64,000 nucleotides of DNA from Sipunculus nudus (GCA_026874595.1 CM049318.1:49318750-49382749); one strand, 5' to 3'. Shown: positions 33,849 to 47,494, counted from the stretch's first letter. A program made the numbers and translations. Notes: a model not told the origin generated them from the sequence alone.

Positions 33849-34670
33849 TGTTACAGGTGTCTCTTTTATTGTGCGCTTTTGACACTCTGATTCGTGTTAG
33901 GCAGGCCCTGGTTTATTGTACGCAGGAGTGCCACATGTGTCAGTTAGGCAGACATAGCTCGTTGCCATGGGAGACGTGCGAGTCGGGCCGGCAGAAACAC
34001 AGCGTTCTTTGTTCTAGATGTTTCAAGTTTGTTCCTGTAACATGTGTATTGTTCTTTGGGATTTTCCATTTTCTATTATTTTCGGGTGAAAAAGTTATAA
34101 ATAGCGGCTGGTTAAGAGCCGAGAGGGAGGAGAGAGAAAATTTTCAGCGGACACGGAAGAGTGTGAGTCGGTTTGTGGAACTTTCAGACAATTGCAGAAT
34201 TTCTAGATATTCTTCGAACTTTTTAACAAATTTTATTCAGTCTTCAGTTTGCCTTTGGGACTATAACCAGAACTTCACTTTCGGATTACAACAGATTGAT
34301 TTCGGGATTGAATTGGACTATTATTCTCTGAGAAGATTCATGTGAACTGTTTATCTGGATTATATGTTTAAAGGACTTGTTTAGCTGTGACAGTGGTGGT
34401 ATCTAGAAAAGCCTAGAATCCGGACACTCTGATACTGTACATTTTTTATTGTTATACTGTGTAATTGTATTGATTTAGTGTATTGTAATGTTTGGATTGT
34501 TTTAAGAATAAATTATAATTATTTGTTAACAGAAAACCACTGACTTCTTTATTCATTTCCCTAGACATTTCACGCTGCATAGTGTTACGGAATCTGATTT
34601 TTTTATATCTCCATAACAAAATTTATGCTCGTCACGATTACGTGATCTTTTGTTATTAGGATCCGTAACA
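33849..34670 (+). mobile_element. Solo LTR copy D, full length (822 bp)
   Basis: Starts TGTTACAGGTGTCTC and ends GGATCCGTAACA. Flanked by GTGT on both sides (33,845-33,848 and 34,671-34,674), a 4-bp target duplication. TATA-type AGTTATAAATAGCGG near 34,094, polyadenylation region AGAATAAATTATAA near 34,506. A frame of 166 codons inside it is not conserved among the other copies. Confidence 0.9.
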
Positions 34671-34674
34671 GTGT

Positions 34675-35160
34675 ATAATTGACTTAATTTATTAATTTAC
34701 TTAAGTGATTTTGTGGAGCAGATAATTTCGCGACGGGAGATAATATCGCAAAGTGATTTCGTAACTCGGAGCTGCTAAACAGATTCATCATTTGTATCAA
34801 CATCAGTCAAGTTTGTAAACAAAGAGTAACGAAGGTACATGCAAAGCTCACGGATATACCCACGGTATATAGGACTGGTTCCCTTCCCGAAGCGGCGATA
34901 AGACCCTTTGATCCACGTTGGTTCTCTTCGTTAGGCAGGGATCAGGGAGTCTGTGATGTAGACTGGTATCACTGACAGTTATAAAGGCGTCGGTACCACT
35001 AACTGGGATCAAGACGTCTGTTATGTGGACCTGTTCTCAAAACACAGTTTCGTGTTAGAGTAGACCAGCCGGTACTGTTTATCGTGTTTTAAGTGAAATT
35101 TAATTATCCGAATCAAATAAATGGAACCAACTCATTAAAAAAATCAGCCGTGAATGCCTG
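34675..35160. other. No gene seen
   Basis: Has a short repeated phrase (GGGATCA...AGTCTGT / GTCTGTTATGTGGAC near 34,938-35,030) but no supported exon. Confidence 0.4.
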
Positions 35161-35164
35161 AAAT

Positions 35165-35380
35165 ATGGAGCGCCTATATCCGAATGACAATTTAAAGAAA
35201 GTGTCGAGAGCCTGGGAACAAAGTAAGGAGAACGTGAAAGCTATTCCCAAGCGTGTAGCGTTCGTTGATAAAAACTTCCGTGTAAAGCCCTCACTTATAC
35301 CCAACGACCCTTGCGAATATAAACAACTGCTTGAAAGTGCAAATTGGATACGCCATAAACACCTTAAAAAGGAGTTGTAA
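35165..35380 (+). CDS. Orphan 71-codon ORF or possible first exon
   Basis: ATG at 35,165 opens a hydrophilic, lysine-rich frame (MERLYPNDNLKKVSRAWEQ) ending KHLKKEL and TAA. Composition looks protein-like and there is no low complexity. The last codons overlap GAGTTGTAAGAT, a usable splice donor, so this could be the first coding exon of a gene whose next exon I did not find. No family recognised. A chance frame or transposon fragment is quite possible. Confidence 0.25.
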   Translation: MERLYPNDNLKKVSRAWEQSKENVKAIPKRVAFVDKNFRVKPSLIPNDPCEYKQLLESANWIRHKHLKKEL

Positions 35381-35399
35381 GATTTGCCTAGGAACTAAT

Positions 35400-36870
35400 G
35401 TGTATTTGGTTACAGCCATACGAATCACGAAATATGAAGTCATCTGACGCAAGCGACCTGAACAAATGGAAAATCTGTATTCAGCAGCACCTATGTTCTC
35501 ACCTACCTGTAATGTAGGAGGTATGTGAGAGTTACATCAGAAGCATTTTTTTTAAAGAATTCCCACAAGGAATAACAGGTCTAAAGTGGAGCATAATGAA
35601 TACCGATCTAACACTCAATCATCTCTTTTTTTGTGTTGAAGGGACATAATCAGGGGCAATAATTTACATATTCGTTCACACTTTCGGTTCAATTTTTTTC
35701 CCAGCGAAACCTTCCCAGCACACGATCCCAGTACCCCCCTTTAGCTTGTTATGGTTCTGCGTCGGGTAAACATGGTGCACGTGTCTTTGCTTACCATAAC
35801 GAGGCGGCGTGACCAGAGCTCCCAATTTGATCATGCGCGACAAATTCCAAACAAAGAGCAATCCAAATTAGTCCATACATGCGCATCCATGCTCTCTGAT
35901 AATATTCTGATGGATGGGCATTACGGTCCATGGGCCGTATGAATATACATTGTAGAGCCTATCACAACAGAATTGTGCTATAAGTCAAGAGTCTCAGCTG
36001 AAATGACGGTGCGATACCTTGTATTGGATCCCTGAGCCACAGCAACACGCGATGTTTCAACTTGCGGGAACATGTATTACATTTTTCGGGCTCATTCAGT
36101 CAGAGCATCTCCTGTGTTGTGGCCCGAATATGGTTGTGAAACACCGGTGGTAATTAAGCCTGAAAAGAAAACGGACAACGCAGATGGCGTTCGCGCCATG
36201 TTTATATTTGCACTCGGTCCACCTTTTTAACACTTGTGTATAGGAATTAGCCAACGGTTTCAGGGAAATCATTTGGCAGGTACCATTTTATTTTTGTGTA
36301 TTAAATCAACATGTTTTGTACATGAATAAGTCCCTTATATGATCAACAATTTGATCAAACCTTGGGTTTATTTTTAAACAATGTTTCATTAATACTATCT
36401 CCCATTCTAGCGGGAGTTTGAACCGCTGACGTAAGGAAGTGTAACTGGCGACAAGAGTCATATCGATAGCGGTCTTTATAAGTGCATATCAGAGTGGACA
36501 GGTGACCCAATATGTAGTTATTGTCCTAGGACCATAAGCTCCGCCTTCATCTGAGTGTGACACTTACAGACTTGGCATTTGGCATCAGAGTCACATTTCT
36601 ATACATAAATAACGGTTAAAGAGATATAACAATATCAGACCCTGATGTCAATTCATGTTATATAACTGTCACTTTCATTCACATTTCATTCAGCCAACCA
36701 GGACTAAATTACTCATCCCAAGCAGTTTTTGGCCATTTTCGAAAAATAGTATTTCATAGGATTATAACATCTTCATTAAACTGCAAACGTCTCCCATGAG
36801 TTATGAAAGTGCCAGCGAAGCCGTGGAAGAAGCGGAAATAATGGCGGTTAACAAGGAGATTGGATTGGAT
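35400..36870. other. No gene seen
   Basis: Non-coding, with no recognised repeat. Confidence 0.4.
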
Positions 36871-36879
36871 TGAATTGTG

Positions 36880-37335
36880 CTGTCCTGCCGAGATCATATA
36901 ACGCTAGTCCTATTTAAACTTCATTGGCTTTCCGTGGAGTATAGGTTAAAATATAAGATATTGTAATACACTTTTATATCATCACATGCCCTTGCAACAA
37001 CGAATGTTGGTGCCTACCAGCACGAACTCGAAGATATGTTTTTTGTGTACATTTGAAATTGCCAAAAGTAAGGTCTGTTATAATTACCCGTTGAAATAGA
37101 TTCTTTGGAACTTCAGCTCAAATATTATTGAATGGGCTTCCCAGTCATATCAAAGGTGAACTCTCATTATTTTTGCTTATTAAAAACCTTTTTAAAAATC
37201 TTGTTTAACACATAAATGTTAATTGATTTAATATCTTGTTGTATATAGTATTTTATGTAGATTTTTTTATATATTGTAAAGCGCCCTTAACATGTATTTA
37301 GAAAATGCACTGGGCGTTTTAGATTTATTGTATAT
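36880..37335 (+). pseudogene. LINE 3'-end relic (RT C-terminal block and 3' UTR)
   Basis: Broken frames resemble the common LINE tail (HITPVLKSLHWLPV type): LFKLHWLSVEYRLKYKIL at about 36,905-36,960, then FISSHALAQQRM, NGLPSHIKGELS and IKNLFKNLV near 37,205. The 3' UTR reads TTGTAAAGCGCCC ... GCACTGGGCGTTTTAGATTT, the usual GCGC-rich hairpin end, followed by a microsatellite tail. Confidence 0.7.
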
Positions 37336-37500
37336 ATATATTATTTAATTATCATTATTATTATAATTATATTAATAATAATAATAATTATTATTATTAT
37401 TATTATTATCAATTATTAATTATTATTACTAATATCAATATTATTATTATTATTATTATTATAATTATTATTATTATTATTATTATTATATTTTTATCAT
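37336..37500. repeat. (ATT)n/(AAT)n microsatellite at the LINE tail
   Basis: Long, imperfect ATT/AAT runs directly after the LINE 3' relic, probably expanded from its tail. Confidence 0.85.
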
Positions 37501-37504
37501 TATC

Positions 37505-40165
37505 TTCAAAACGATAAATGATTAAGTATAGGTCTATGTGCTGCGTCAGGCCTCGTTTACATTAAACCGGTAAATCTAAATAAATAAAATTTATGTGGCT
37601 GACACTCTTCTCATTAAACACACAGCGAACAAATTGAATAAACAAAAAAAATGCAAACGCGCAGTTTTTTTAAGTATATGGTAGGTATACAGTTTCGCTG
37701 GTAATTACTTTTTTTTTATAATTTTAGTCTACAGTAGGTCAAGACAAACATTAAATCCTCTTACCAGATTAGCTGAATATACACAGACGAAAAATATACA
37801 CGACGCTACTTCAGACAGGCAGTCAAGTCCATTTGAATTCAGGCCACGTAACATTTGGTTATATGCGTATTGTTGTGTCAGATTTCTACTTTCTAAAATA
37901 CTTAAACATGACATTTAGAGAGTAAGATAATGACTTATATAAAAGTCCAAGTATGTTTAAAAAATAAATTTGCGAACAACGTTTTGCAGATATTCTGTGG
38001 TTACTCATTACCTTCTTTGCTTGTTTACACTTTGGGTACACTACTGATGTAAACAAAATATGCCGGATCAGCTGTCATTACTAAGTGCCCACTAAATCGC
38101 CAAAAAGGCTGGGAAAAAGGATACGATAAAGCTATCTAGATCTGGGTTAATACAATGTGATCATGTGTTAATATAACCCAAATATGAAAAGAAAAACCGC
38201 TATTGTTTTGTAAATTTACTGAAACATTTCATAATTCCCATTATAGTCCAATATCGGACCGTGTCTTATTTGGTTAATTGTATTATTTACTCGCATGATG
38301 AAATACGAACCATTGCAACACCAGATAATCAATAAAGAGCTATAACACAAGGGTTCCAGGTTCCACCAGTAAACCCATTCAGTTCACGAAAAACAAGTTT
38401 TTAAGTTTTCAAAAAACCTTTATAAAGATTTTGAATTGGATCCAAAATGTAGAGTAGGAAACCCTAGCAAGTGGTGTCATGCATTTAATGTTCATTTTAC
38501 TGCATGGATGATTAAAATTATTCCCGTCCGGTCCACTCTGAAGTACCCTTGGTTGGTTCTTGTAGAAGGGTCTCCTAGAGTGATTTTTTCCAAGGGCATC
38601 GATTTCTTTAGGTTTTTGTGATACGGTCAAAATAGGAGGGCATGCTGAAGCAATTGCTTGCTTTGTGTTATAATCTCGCCCGATTCCTTTATTTGTATAT
38701 TCTGTTTACTTAACTATTAAACCAGCCCCTCCAAAACAAACAAACGAACAAACAAAAAAAACGAAGAAACCTTCAGTGCCATTTTATCAAATTTTATATA
38801 AGTAATGTAGAAGAATACAGCTAGTGTATAAACGTATATATAGCACAACAGACAGACAGCAAAAAAAAAACAAAAAAAAAAAAAAACCCGAAACATCAGG
38901 GACTCTACCATGCTGGTATGTGTTTCACCAGGTTTAGCTTGTGACGTCACGGCTGCTTTATCTACACATTCCTTAAACCATAACATTTATACAGGTAAAA
39001 TTATCTGCATCTGAATCCGAGGTAAATAAACCTGTTTTACGTGAATTTGAATCATAAGATGTTGTGCCCTACCCTACAATGGCAGAATTCTTACCTTAAA
39101 CCCCTGCGGACATGTATTTAGTACTGAATCTTCATTATTTGCTACATGTAGACACCTGGCATTACAGCACAAAGAGTGGTTGAATATTGTATGAGCTAAC
39201 TCCAGTAGCGGTAGAGATGATAAGAGCTGACATACTTCGTGCAAAACGTCTACGAATAAAAAACAACCATTAATTTATGGCCATTGAGTAGAACACTTTC
39301 GAGGACCATGTGTCCTTGGCCGATAAGGCACGAACACAGCCGAGATATCAGTGGATTTGATACTCAAAGGTTTATCAAAGAACAGGTCAAGAGACTTACT
39401 TTCTCTCATACATTTGTTCTCCTCCGCCATGTTTATACGGACAGGCTCCAAGATATATCTGTCATATGTTGAACGCTTCAGTGAAACACTTATTCAACGT
39501 TTTGCATTCTGAAAACATAATGTTGACAGCTTCAGGGTTTGTATCTCAAAACAACCTAGATTGTGAAAATATCTATTTGACAACCCTACAGTCAAAATGG
39601 ATGTCAAATGTGTGCAGGGAAAACCTTTGTTTGGTCATGGATCTGTCAAGGTCATCCATCCAGCAAAACACTCATTTTGTTTGTATATTAATTTACAGTA
39701 TTGATTTAATCTCACTTTATAGTTATACTTATTGTGCCTTCGCCAGGATAATAGTTTTCCCTTTGTGTATGTGTGTACAAATCGACGAATTAAGTTCTGA
39801 AAAGATTTTGTTGACAATTTGTAAAGGGTTAAGATAACAATCGAGGTACAGTCCATTGAGTTTTGGCCGTAAACTGGATCACCATCATATGATTATCAGT
39901 CGGAGGCATTCTTTCTCTCCAGACATATAATTATTATAAACATTTCCTGTATAGTTGCACACCGCACAGGATTGGACTCACTGGAGCACGACACTGCTGG
40001 TTAGCACTTGTGGAGGTCACAGTCTGCCACCCACAATGCACCGCGTCTTATATATACACCAGGTATAGATGTTGTGAAGAGGGTTATCTAGTCTACCTAG
40101 GGCACTATTTTCAATCGCCCCCTTGAAAAACATTACAATTAACACAAATATAGTTATTGAGTGCA
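37505..40165. other. No gene seen
   Basis: AT-rich. The longest frame (39,466-39,837, 123 codons) has no recognisable domain and atypical composition. Poly-A tract at about 38,861-38,886. Confidence 0.4.
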
Positions 40166-40172
40166 TGCATGT

Positions 40173-40329
40173 TGTTACGAAGACAAATAAATGAGGGTAA
40201 AAAATCCTGGGCCGATCCGGGAGTCGAACCCAGGTCGGTGGCGTTCAAGTTCGGCGAACCAACCGCTTCGCTAGAAAAGCAAGCTACACTAGCGAGGCAG
40301 TTCGGTCTGCTTTTATGTCACCCGTAACA
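40173..40329 (-). mobile_element. Solo TRIM LTR with tRNA-like Pol III promoter, TSD ATGT
   Basis: 157 bp, the same length and sequence family as the LTR at 14,155-14,311. Ends TGTTACG...CGTAACA; ATGT flanks both sides (40,169-40,172 and 40,330-40,333). On the minus strand: TATA-like CATAAAAG, A box TAGCGAAGCGG (plus 40,263-40,273), B box GGTTCGACTC (plus 40,221-40,230) in a T-arm-like stem CTGGG/CCCGG, then a TTTTTT Pol III terminator. Integrase-type ends and TSD argue against a SINE. Confidence 0.75.
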
Positions 40330-40334
40330 ATGTA

Positions 40335-40740
40335 AATGATAAATCGCCCGTTAAAAAAAGTAATAAATTCATGCATGTGCATTTAAATTATATATATAAA
40401 GGATCATACATGCATATACCAAAATTCATCGAATAGCTATAACAAAAAAAGAGTGTTTTCCAATTGAGGCCTTCACAGACTTGAAATTATCTCTTCATGA
40501 CATCTACACAAGGAGAAGCTACCGAAGATACCGAGGTTCTTAGGCTCAAAGTATATTGATCATGTACTTAGGACTGTATGGTAAATTAAGCATTTTAAAA
40601 GGCATATGTTGTCTTCAACCGAATTCTTGCAATTGAGTAGCATAATTCAGTTCGCATTGCATGGTTGTAAAACTTTATCTTATGTACATGGATCGCAAAC
40701 AAATAGTAATAATAACTAATACAAGGCACTTTCTTTGGCT
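40335..40740. other. No gene seen
   Basis: AT-rich spacer between the solo TRIM LTR and the probable SINE. Confidence 0.4.
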
Positions 40741-40744
40741 CTAT

Positions 40745-40890
40745 TCAGGTGGAGCTTACGGAGAAAACCCTCATTCTAAGACGAGCCGGTACAACCCACT
40801 CGCATAGTCACGCCGGGAATTGAACCCTGTCGCCTGCCAGGAGAGCTGAGCTTTTTATCATAAACCCAAGGCGTACCAAACCAGAAACAT
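40745..40890 (-). mobile_element. Probable tRNA-derived SINE, family 2
   Basis: Minus strand: AAGCTCAGC (D-arm-like), then GGGTTCAATTCCC (B box/T arm) about 20 nt downstream, followed by GTGGGTTGTACCGGC. The A-to-B distance is shortened, so it is a decayed copy or only a resemblance. Confidence 0.4.
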
Positions 40891-40894
40891 GAAT

Positions 40895-41810
40895 TGTAAA
40901 AAAAAAAGTATTTTGCATTTGAAGTTAAGATACAGCTGAGATCGTTGTTTTCTTGGGTAACAAGGGCTGGCCGGGACAATGCGCTGTCAACCCTAAAAGT
41001 TTCATTTGATTCCCATTTGGTAACGTTAAACCATTAATATGCACGTTCATTGAATCTTGACATTTTTCCCCATCTTTTTTGTAGGATAGATGTGGCCAAG
41101 TATTAATTACAGTCAGAGTTTTAAAAAAAGACACGGAAAAGCGACAGATCATTAACATAAAGCGAGGACGAGTTCGTGTTGTCCTAGGACTAAAACCAAG
41201 GTGTCGCAAGTAAAAAGTTGAAAACGCGTGAGTTAATAACCGGACGTAGGATACTAGTATCGGATGTTTAATTTTCCCAAATCTCCGTAATAGCTCAAAA
41301 CATCTGCGGTATTATATCAGTGAGCATCGCATCATAAATGCTAAATAATAGAAATTCAAACACTGGCGCGATTCCGGCAGTCTGACATTAATGAGTCTGC
41401 GACCAGCGAACTAGCGCCCTTACATCTTGATCGAGGACCGAACTGAAGGCTAGAGTGACCTATTTCCTCGTACGGTCAAGGCCGGCCCATTGTGTGGCGT
41501 CAAGAGTTAGCAGGGAAGTAGAACATTTCAGGAAGGATATTTGAGGGTGCATACAATATTGATAGCAGGTAGGTGATAGGAGAAAATAATAAATAAAAAT
41601 AGCAGGGTTGGCCTTTTTTCAGTTATGTTGGAGGTGACTGAAAGTTGTTTCTTGGAAATGGCTTGACAGGTGGTGACATCTAACGGCCAGTTTAAGAAGC
41701 TGTCGTATTTTGTTATATACCGTGAAAATCACGTACACTACCCTCTATTTTCCTGGAACAAAATAAAAATGCAGGATTTGAGCTTGAGTTTGATGTATTA
41801 TGATACCAAA
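40895..41810. other. No gene seen
   Basis: No supported exon; frames are short. Confidence 0.4.
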
Positions 41811-42694
41811 CACTCGATAGAAAAACTAGACGACCATAGGTCGAACGCTTGCCGGAATTCGGAAGTGAAACACAGACGGACAGACAGAACATATTGTCGG
41901 TTTTCTATTAATGGAATGACTCTCAGAGACATTGCTGAGAATATGTGGCCCGTAGAATGACATATGAGACAAAAGAACAGGCAAGCAGACAAAGCTGACA
42001 ACAAAAGACGAACAGACAGACATACTGACTTTGTGAGACAAGATTGACACCAGATGACATAAGCTAGTTATTGAGAAGATTCAAAGGAAGAAATTGAGTT
42101 ATAATTTATGTAATTTAGATTTATAGTTTACGAGGTATGGCGAATTAATGATATACTTGGGAGGCTCGACTGTAGCGCCCTCTAGCAGACATATTCCGAA
42201 GACGACAAATGCGTTTCGTATTATTAGTGTATGACATGAGATGTCTCAGTTTCAAAAGGATTCCGTCAAAGCTGTGGCCTGTAGAATGCTATATGTAAGG
42301 CGTAAGCACCAGCAAGCAGGCGACTTTGAGGATAACGGACAAACAGATGGACACACTGACAAAGTGACAGAAGATTGAAACCAGATGCCTTAATCAGGTT
42401 ATGGAGAAGACTCAAAGGAAGAAAATAAGCTATAGCTTATGTAACTGAGGCTTTGGGTGTAGAGTTATGGCCAATACAATGGTATGTGTGTGAGAGTCAT
42501 GTGCAGCGCCCACTAGTGGCCATATCCGGAAAATGAAAAATTTATTTCTAGATATTAGTGTAAGACATAAGATGTAATAGTTTCAAAAGGATTCCGTCAA
42601 AACTGTGGCCTACAGAATGCTATATGTGTGACGCAAGAGCCAACAAGCAGGCGAATTTGAGGACAACTGACAAACAGACGAAAACACTGATAAG

Positions 42695-43030
42695 GCCAAA
42701 AAAAATTAAAGGTATGGTTCTCAGGCACCGCCCGCATCAATGTTAAACCCCCGCATCAAAACTTTTTATTTTGATTTTCAATAAAAACTTTCCAATTTTG
42801 AGCTGCTGCCGCTCCGACATTTCTTTCAAGAAGATAAAACCATATAATTTACTTTGTTTTGTATTGCTTTTACTTATTTAGCAAAATAAAACTGTTATTT
42901 TCATGCTTTTCCCTGATCATTTGACATTTTTATCGAAACATACCAAAATATTTAAAATAAAAAAAGCGCCCGCCCGCATTGATTTCTGAAAAAAGTGCCT
43001 GAGAACCATACCTTTTTTTTATTTTGGCCT
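42695..43030. mobile_element. MITE with perfect 21-bp terminal inverted repeats, inserted in the array
   Basis: AAAGGTATGGTTCTCAGGCA plus C at 42,708-42,728 and its exact reverse complement at 42,995-43,015. The interior has GCGGGCGGGCG words near both ends. It interrupts a unit between ACACTGATAAGG and AAAGTGACTCAAAATTGAG, and accounts for the 670-bp interval between motifs at 42,505 and 43,175. Confidence 0.8.
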
Positions 43031-46000
43031 AAAGTGACTCAAAATTGAGTCCAGATGACTTCTCCAGGTTATGGAGAAGACTCAAAGGAAGAAAAAAGCT
43101 ACAGTTTATGTAACTGAGGTTTATAGTTTTGGAGATATTGCCAAAGCATGATATGTTGGGAGAGGTTCAAGTTCAGCGCCCCCTGGCGGCCATATCCGGA
43201 AAATGAAAAATTGGTTTCGAGATATTAGTGTAAGACTTAAGATGTAATAGTTTCAAAAGGATTCTTTCAAAACTGTGGCCTGTAGAATGCTATATGTTAG
43301 ACGCAAGAGCAAGCAGGCGAATTTGAGGACAACTGACAAACAGACAGACACACTGACAAAGTGTCACAAAATTGTGACCAGATGACTACACTAGGTTATT
43401 GAGAAGACTCAGAGGAAGAAAATAAGCTATAGTTTATGTAATTGAGGCTTATAATTTTGGAGATATGGCCAAAATATGATATGTTCGGGAGGTTCGCATC
43501 CAGCGCCCCCTAGCGGCCCTATTCAAAAAGTGAAAAAACGATTTCGAGATACTAGTGTAGGACTTATAATATGTCAGTTTCAAAAAGATTCCTGCAATAA
43601 TGTGGCCTTTGGCGCAAGATGAATGAAATCTCGAAATATCTCTATTTACGAGATATTTTACGAGATACTGCAAGACTTTTAATAAAATCTTGTAGTACTA
43701 GTTGAATGCTACCTGATGCAAAAAACTAGATCACTCTAGCTTTAAAACTGACAAAGTTAGAAAAATAAGACCCCTTATTTTCGAATATTATGACTTTTCC
43801 CCCAAAACTTTTAACCATGGTTACGGCAAATTTGAGTCAGCTACACACCAGATGACAGGCCTTGGAATGACAATTAAAATGAGCTATTGTTGAAGTAGAT
43901 ACGGCTAATAGTCACAAAGATATAAAGAAAAAACCGTTTGGGGAAGATTTGACGACCTTGACCTTGACCTTTCACCTATTTTAACCAAAAACCATAGGGC
44001 ACCTAGAATTATGTTTTTAATCATCCCTGTAAGTTTCAAGGTTATTGTGGCAAAATTGTGGCCAGGAGAGTGGTGACAAACAAACAAACAAACTAGACGA
44101 CCAGAGGTCGAGCGCTTGCCGGAAGTTGAAATGACAGACAGACGGACAGACAGAACATATTTAGGGTTTTCTATTATTTGAATGACCCTCAGCGTTTGCT
44201 TAGAAGTTGTGGCCTGTAAAATGACATATCAGACAAAGCAACGAGGAAGCAGACAAAGCTGACAACAAAACACGAACAGACAGACATACTGACACATCTG
44301 TGATTACAGATTACAGACAAAAGCGCCGAAGGTGAAGAAGAGCAAAATTAGCGATAGTTTATGTAGGTAAGGTTTATAATTTTGGAGAGATAGCCAAAAC
44401 ATGATATGTTGGGGAGGTGAAAGTGCAGCGCCCCCTAGTGGCTATATCCGGAAAATGAAAAATCTGTTTTGAGATATTAGTGTAACACATAAGATGTACC
44501 AGTTTTAAAAGGATTCCTGAAAAAAAAACCTGTGGCCTGTAGACTGCTATATATGAGACGCAAGAACCAGCAAGTAGGCGGATTTTAGGACAACTGACAA
44601 ACAGACACACTGACAAAGTGACACAAGATTGAGACCAGATGACATTACTAGGTCATGGAGAAGACTCAGGGAAAGAAAATAAGCCATAGTTTCTGTAATT
44701 GTGCCTTTGGGTTTTAGAGATATGGTCAATATAATGATAAGTGTGTGAGGGTCATGTGCAGCGCCACCTAGAGGCCATATCCGGAAAATAGAAAAAATGT
44801 TTTGAGATATTTCTGTAAAACATAATATGCATCAGTTTTCAAATGCTTTTTTAAAAACTGTGGCCTGTAGAATGCTATATGTGAGACGCAAGAACCAGCA
44901 AGCAGGCAAATTTGAGGACAACTGACAAACAGACGGACACACTGACAAAGTGACACAAGATTGAGACCAGATGACATTATCAGTTTATGGAGAAGACTCA
45001 GAGGAAAAAAATAAGCTATAGTTTATGTAAATGAGGCTTTGGGTTTTAGAGATATGGCCAATGTAATGATATGTGTGTGAGGGTCGTTTGCAGCGCCCCC
45101 TAGCAGCCATATTCAAAAAATGAAAAAACAATTTCGAGATACTAGTGTAGGACTTATGATATGTCAGTTTCAAAAATATTGCTGCAATAATGTGGCCTTC
45201 GGCGCAAGATGAATGAAATCTCGAAATATCTCTATTCACGAGATATTTTACGAGATACTGCAAGACTTGTAATAAAATCTTGTAGTACTAGTTAAATGCT
45301 ACCTGATGCAAAAAACTAGATCACTCTAGCTTTAAAACTGACAAAGTTAGAAAAATAAGACCCCTTAATTTCGAATATCCTGACTTTTCCCCCAAAATTT
45401 GTAACCATGGTTACGGCAAATTTGAGTCAGCTACACACCAGATGACAGGCCTTGGAACGACAATTAAAATGAGCTATTGTTGAAGTAAATACGACTGAAA
45501 GTCACACAGATATGGAGAAAAAACCGTTTTAAGAAGTTTTGACGACCTTGACCTTGACCTTTCACCTATATTAACCAAAAACAATAGGGCACCTAGAAAT
45601 TATCTTTTTCATCATCCCTGTAAGTTTCAAGGTTATTGTGGCAAAATTGTGGCCAGGAGAGTGGTGACAAACAAACAAGAACCAGCAAGAAGGCGAATTT
45701 GAGGACAACTGACAAACAGACGGACACACTGACAAAGTGACTCAAGATTGAGTCCAGATGACTACTCCAGATTATGGAGACGACTCAACGGAAGAAAAAA
45801 AGCTACAGTCTATGTAACTGAGGTTTATAGTTTTGGAGATATTGCCAAAGCATGATATGTTGGGAGAGGTTCGAGTTCAGCGCCCCCTAGCGGCCATATC
45901 CAGAAAATGAAAAATTGGTTTCGAGATATTAGTGTAAGACTTAAGATGTAATAGTTTCAAAAGGATTCTTTCAAAACTGTGGCCTGTAGAATGCTATATG

Positions 46001-47494
46001 TGAGACGCAAGAGCAAGCAGGCGAATTTGAGGACAACTGACAAACAGACGGACACAATGACAAAGTGACACAAGATTGAGACCAGATGACATTATCAGTT
46101 TATGGAGAAGAATCAGAGGGAAAAAATAAGCTATAGTTTATGTAATTGAGGCCTATAATTTTGGAGATATTTCCAAAACATGATATGTTGGAGAGGTTTG
46201 CACCCAGCGCCACCTAGCGGCCGAATCAAAAAAATGAAAAATTGATTTCGAGATAATAGTGTAGGACTTAAGATATGCCAGTTTCAAAAAGATTCCTGCA
46301 AAACTGTGGCCACCAGGGCAAGATTACTGAAATCTCGAAATATCTCGTTTGACGAGATATTATACGAGATATTGCGAGACTCTTAATAGAATCTTGTAGT
46401 ACTAGGGGAATGCTACCTGAAGCAAAAAACTAGACCTCTGTAGCTTTAAAACTGACAAATTTAGAAAAATATCAGCACTTTTCCCCAAAAATGCGTTACC
46501 ATGGTTACCGCAAATTGAGTCAGCTACACACCAATAGACAGGCCTTGGAATGACGATTAAAATGAGCTATTGTTGAAGTAGCTACGACTAATAGTCACAA
46601 AGATATGAAGAAAAAAAACGTTTTGAGAAGTTTTGACGACCTTGACCTTTGACCTATTTTAACCAAAAACAATAGGGCACCTAGAAATTATGTTTTCGAA
46701 CATCCCTGTAAGTTTCAAGGTTATTGTGGCAAAATTGTGGCCAGGAGAGTGGTGACAAACAAACAGACAGACAAACAGACTAGACGACCATAGGTCGTGA
46801 GCTTGCCGGACTTAAATGACAGACAGATGGACAAACAGGACAAACTGACGGTTTTCTATCAATTGAATGACTTTTAAAGCGATTGCTGGAACGTTTGGCC
46901 TGTTGAACGACATATATCACACAAAAGAACATGAAATCAGACATAGCTCAAAACAGACAAATATACTGACACACCTGAGATAACAGACTACAAGTGAAGG
47001 TAGAGTTTATAATGTCGGAGATATGGCCAAAAAATGATATAGTGTGGAGGCTCTACCGCAGCATCCCCTAGCGGCCATATCCCAAAAATTAAAAAATTTC
47101 TTTTGAGATATTATTGTAAGAAATGTTCCAAAATGTATATATTATTGTAAGAGATGTTCCAATTCCAAAAGGATTCCTTCAAAACTGTGGCCTGAAGATT
47201 GCTAACTGTAAGACGCAAGATCCAGCAATCAGGCGAAAATGAGGATCACTGACAAACAGACAGACATACTGAAAAAGTGACACAAGAATAAGACCAGATG
47301 ACTAACTCAGATTATGGAGAAGATTCAAAGGAAGACAATAAGTCATAGTGTTTGTAATTGAAGTTTATAGTTTTGTAGATATGGCAAAGAAATATATATA
47401 GGGGAGAGGCGAGTGCAACGCCCCCTATTGGAATTATCCAGAAAATGAATAATCTGTTTCGAGATATTACTGTAAGATGTAAGATGTAATAGTT

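Noticed and set aside
33845..34345. 166-codon frame in the 34-kb LTR
   Set aside because: It lies wholly inside a solo LTR, and the other copies do not keep the frame.
39466..39837. 123-codon frame
   Set aside because: No domain, no splice context, and composition typical of AT-rich non-coding sequence.
40200..40280. Functional tRNA gene (minus)
   Set aside because: The D and T arms look tRNA-like but the acceptor stem lacks a partner, and the unit has LTR-type ends with a 4-bp TSD.
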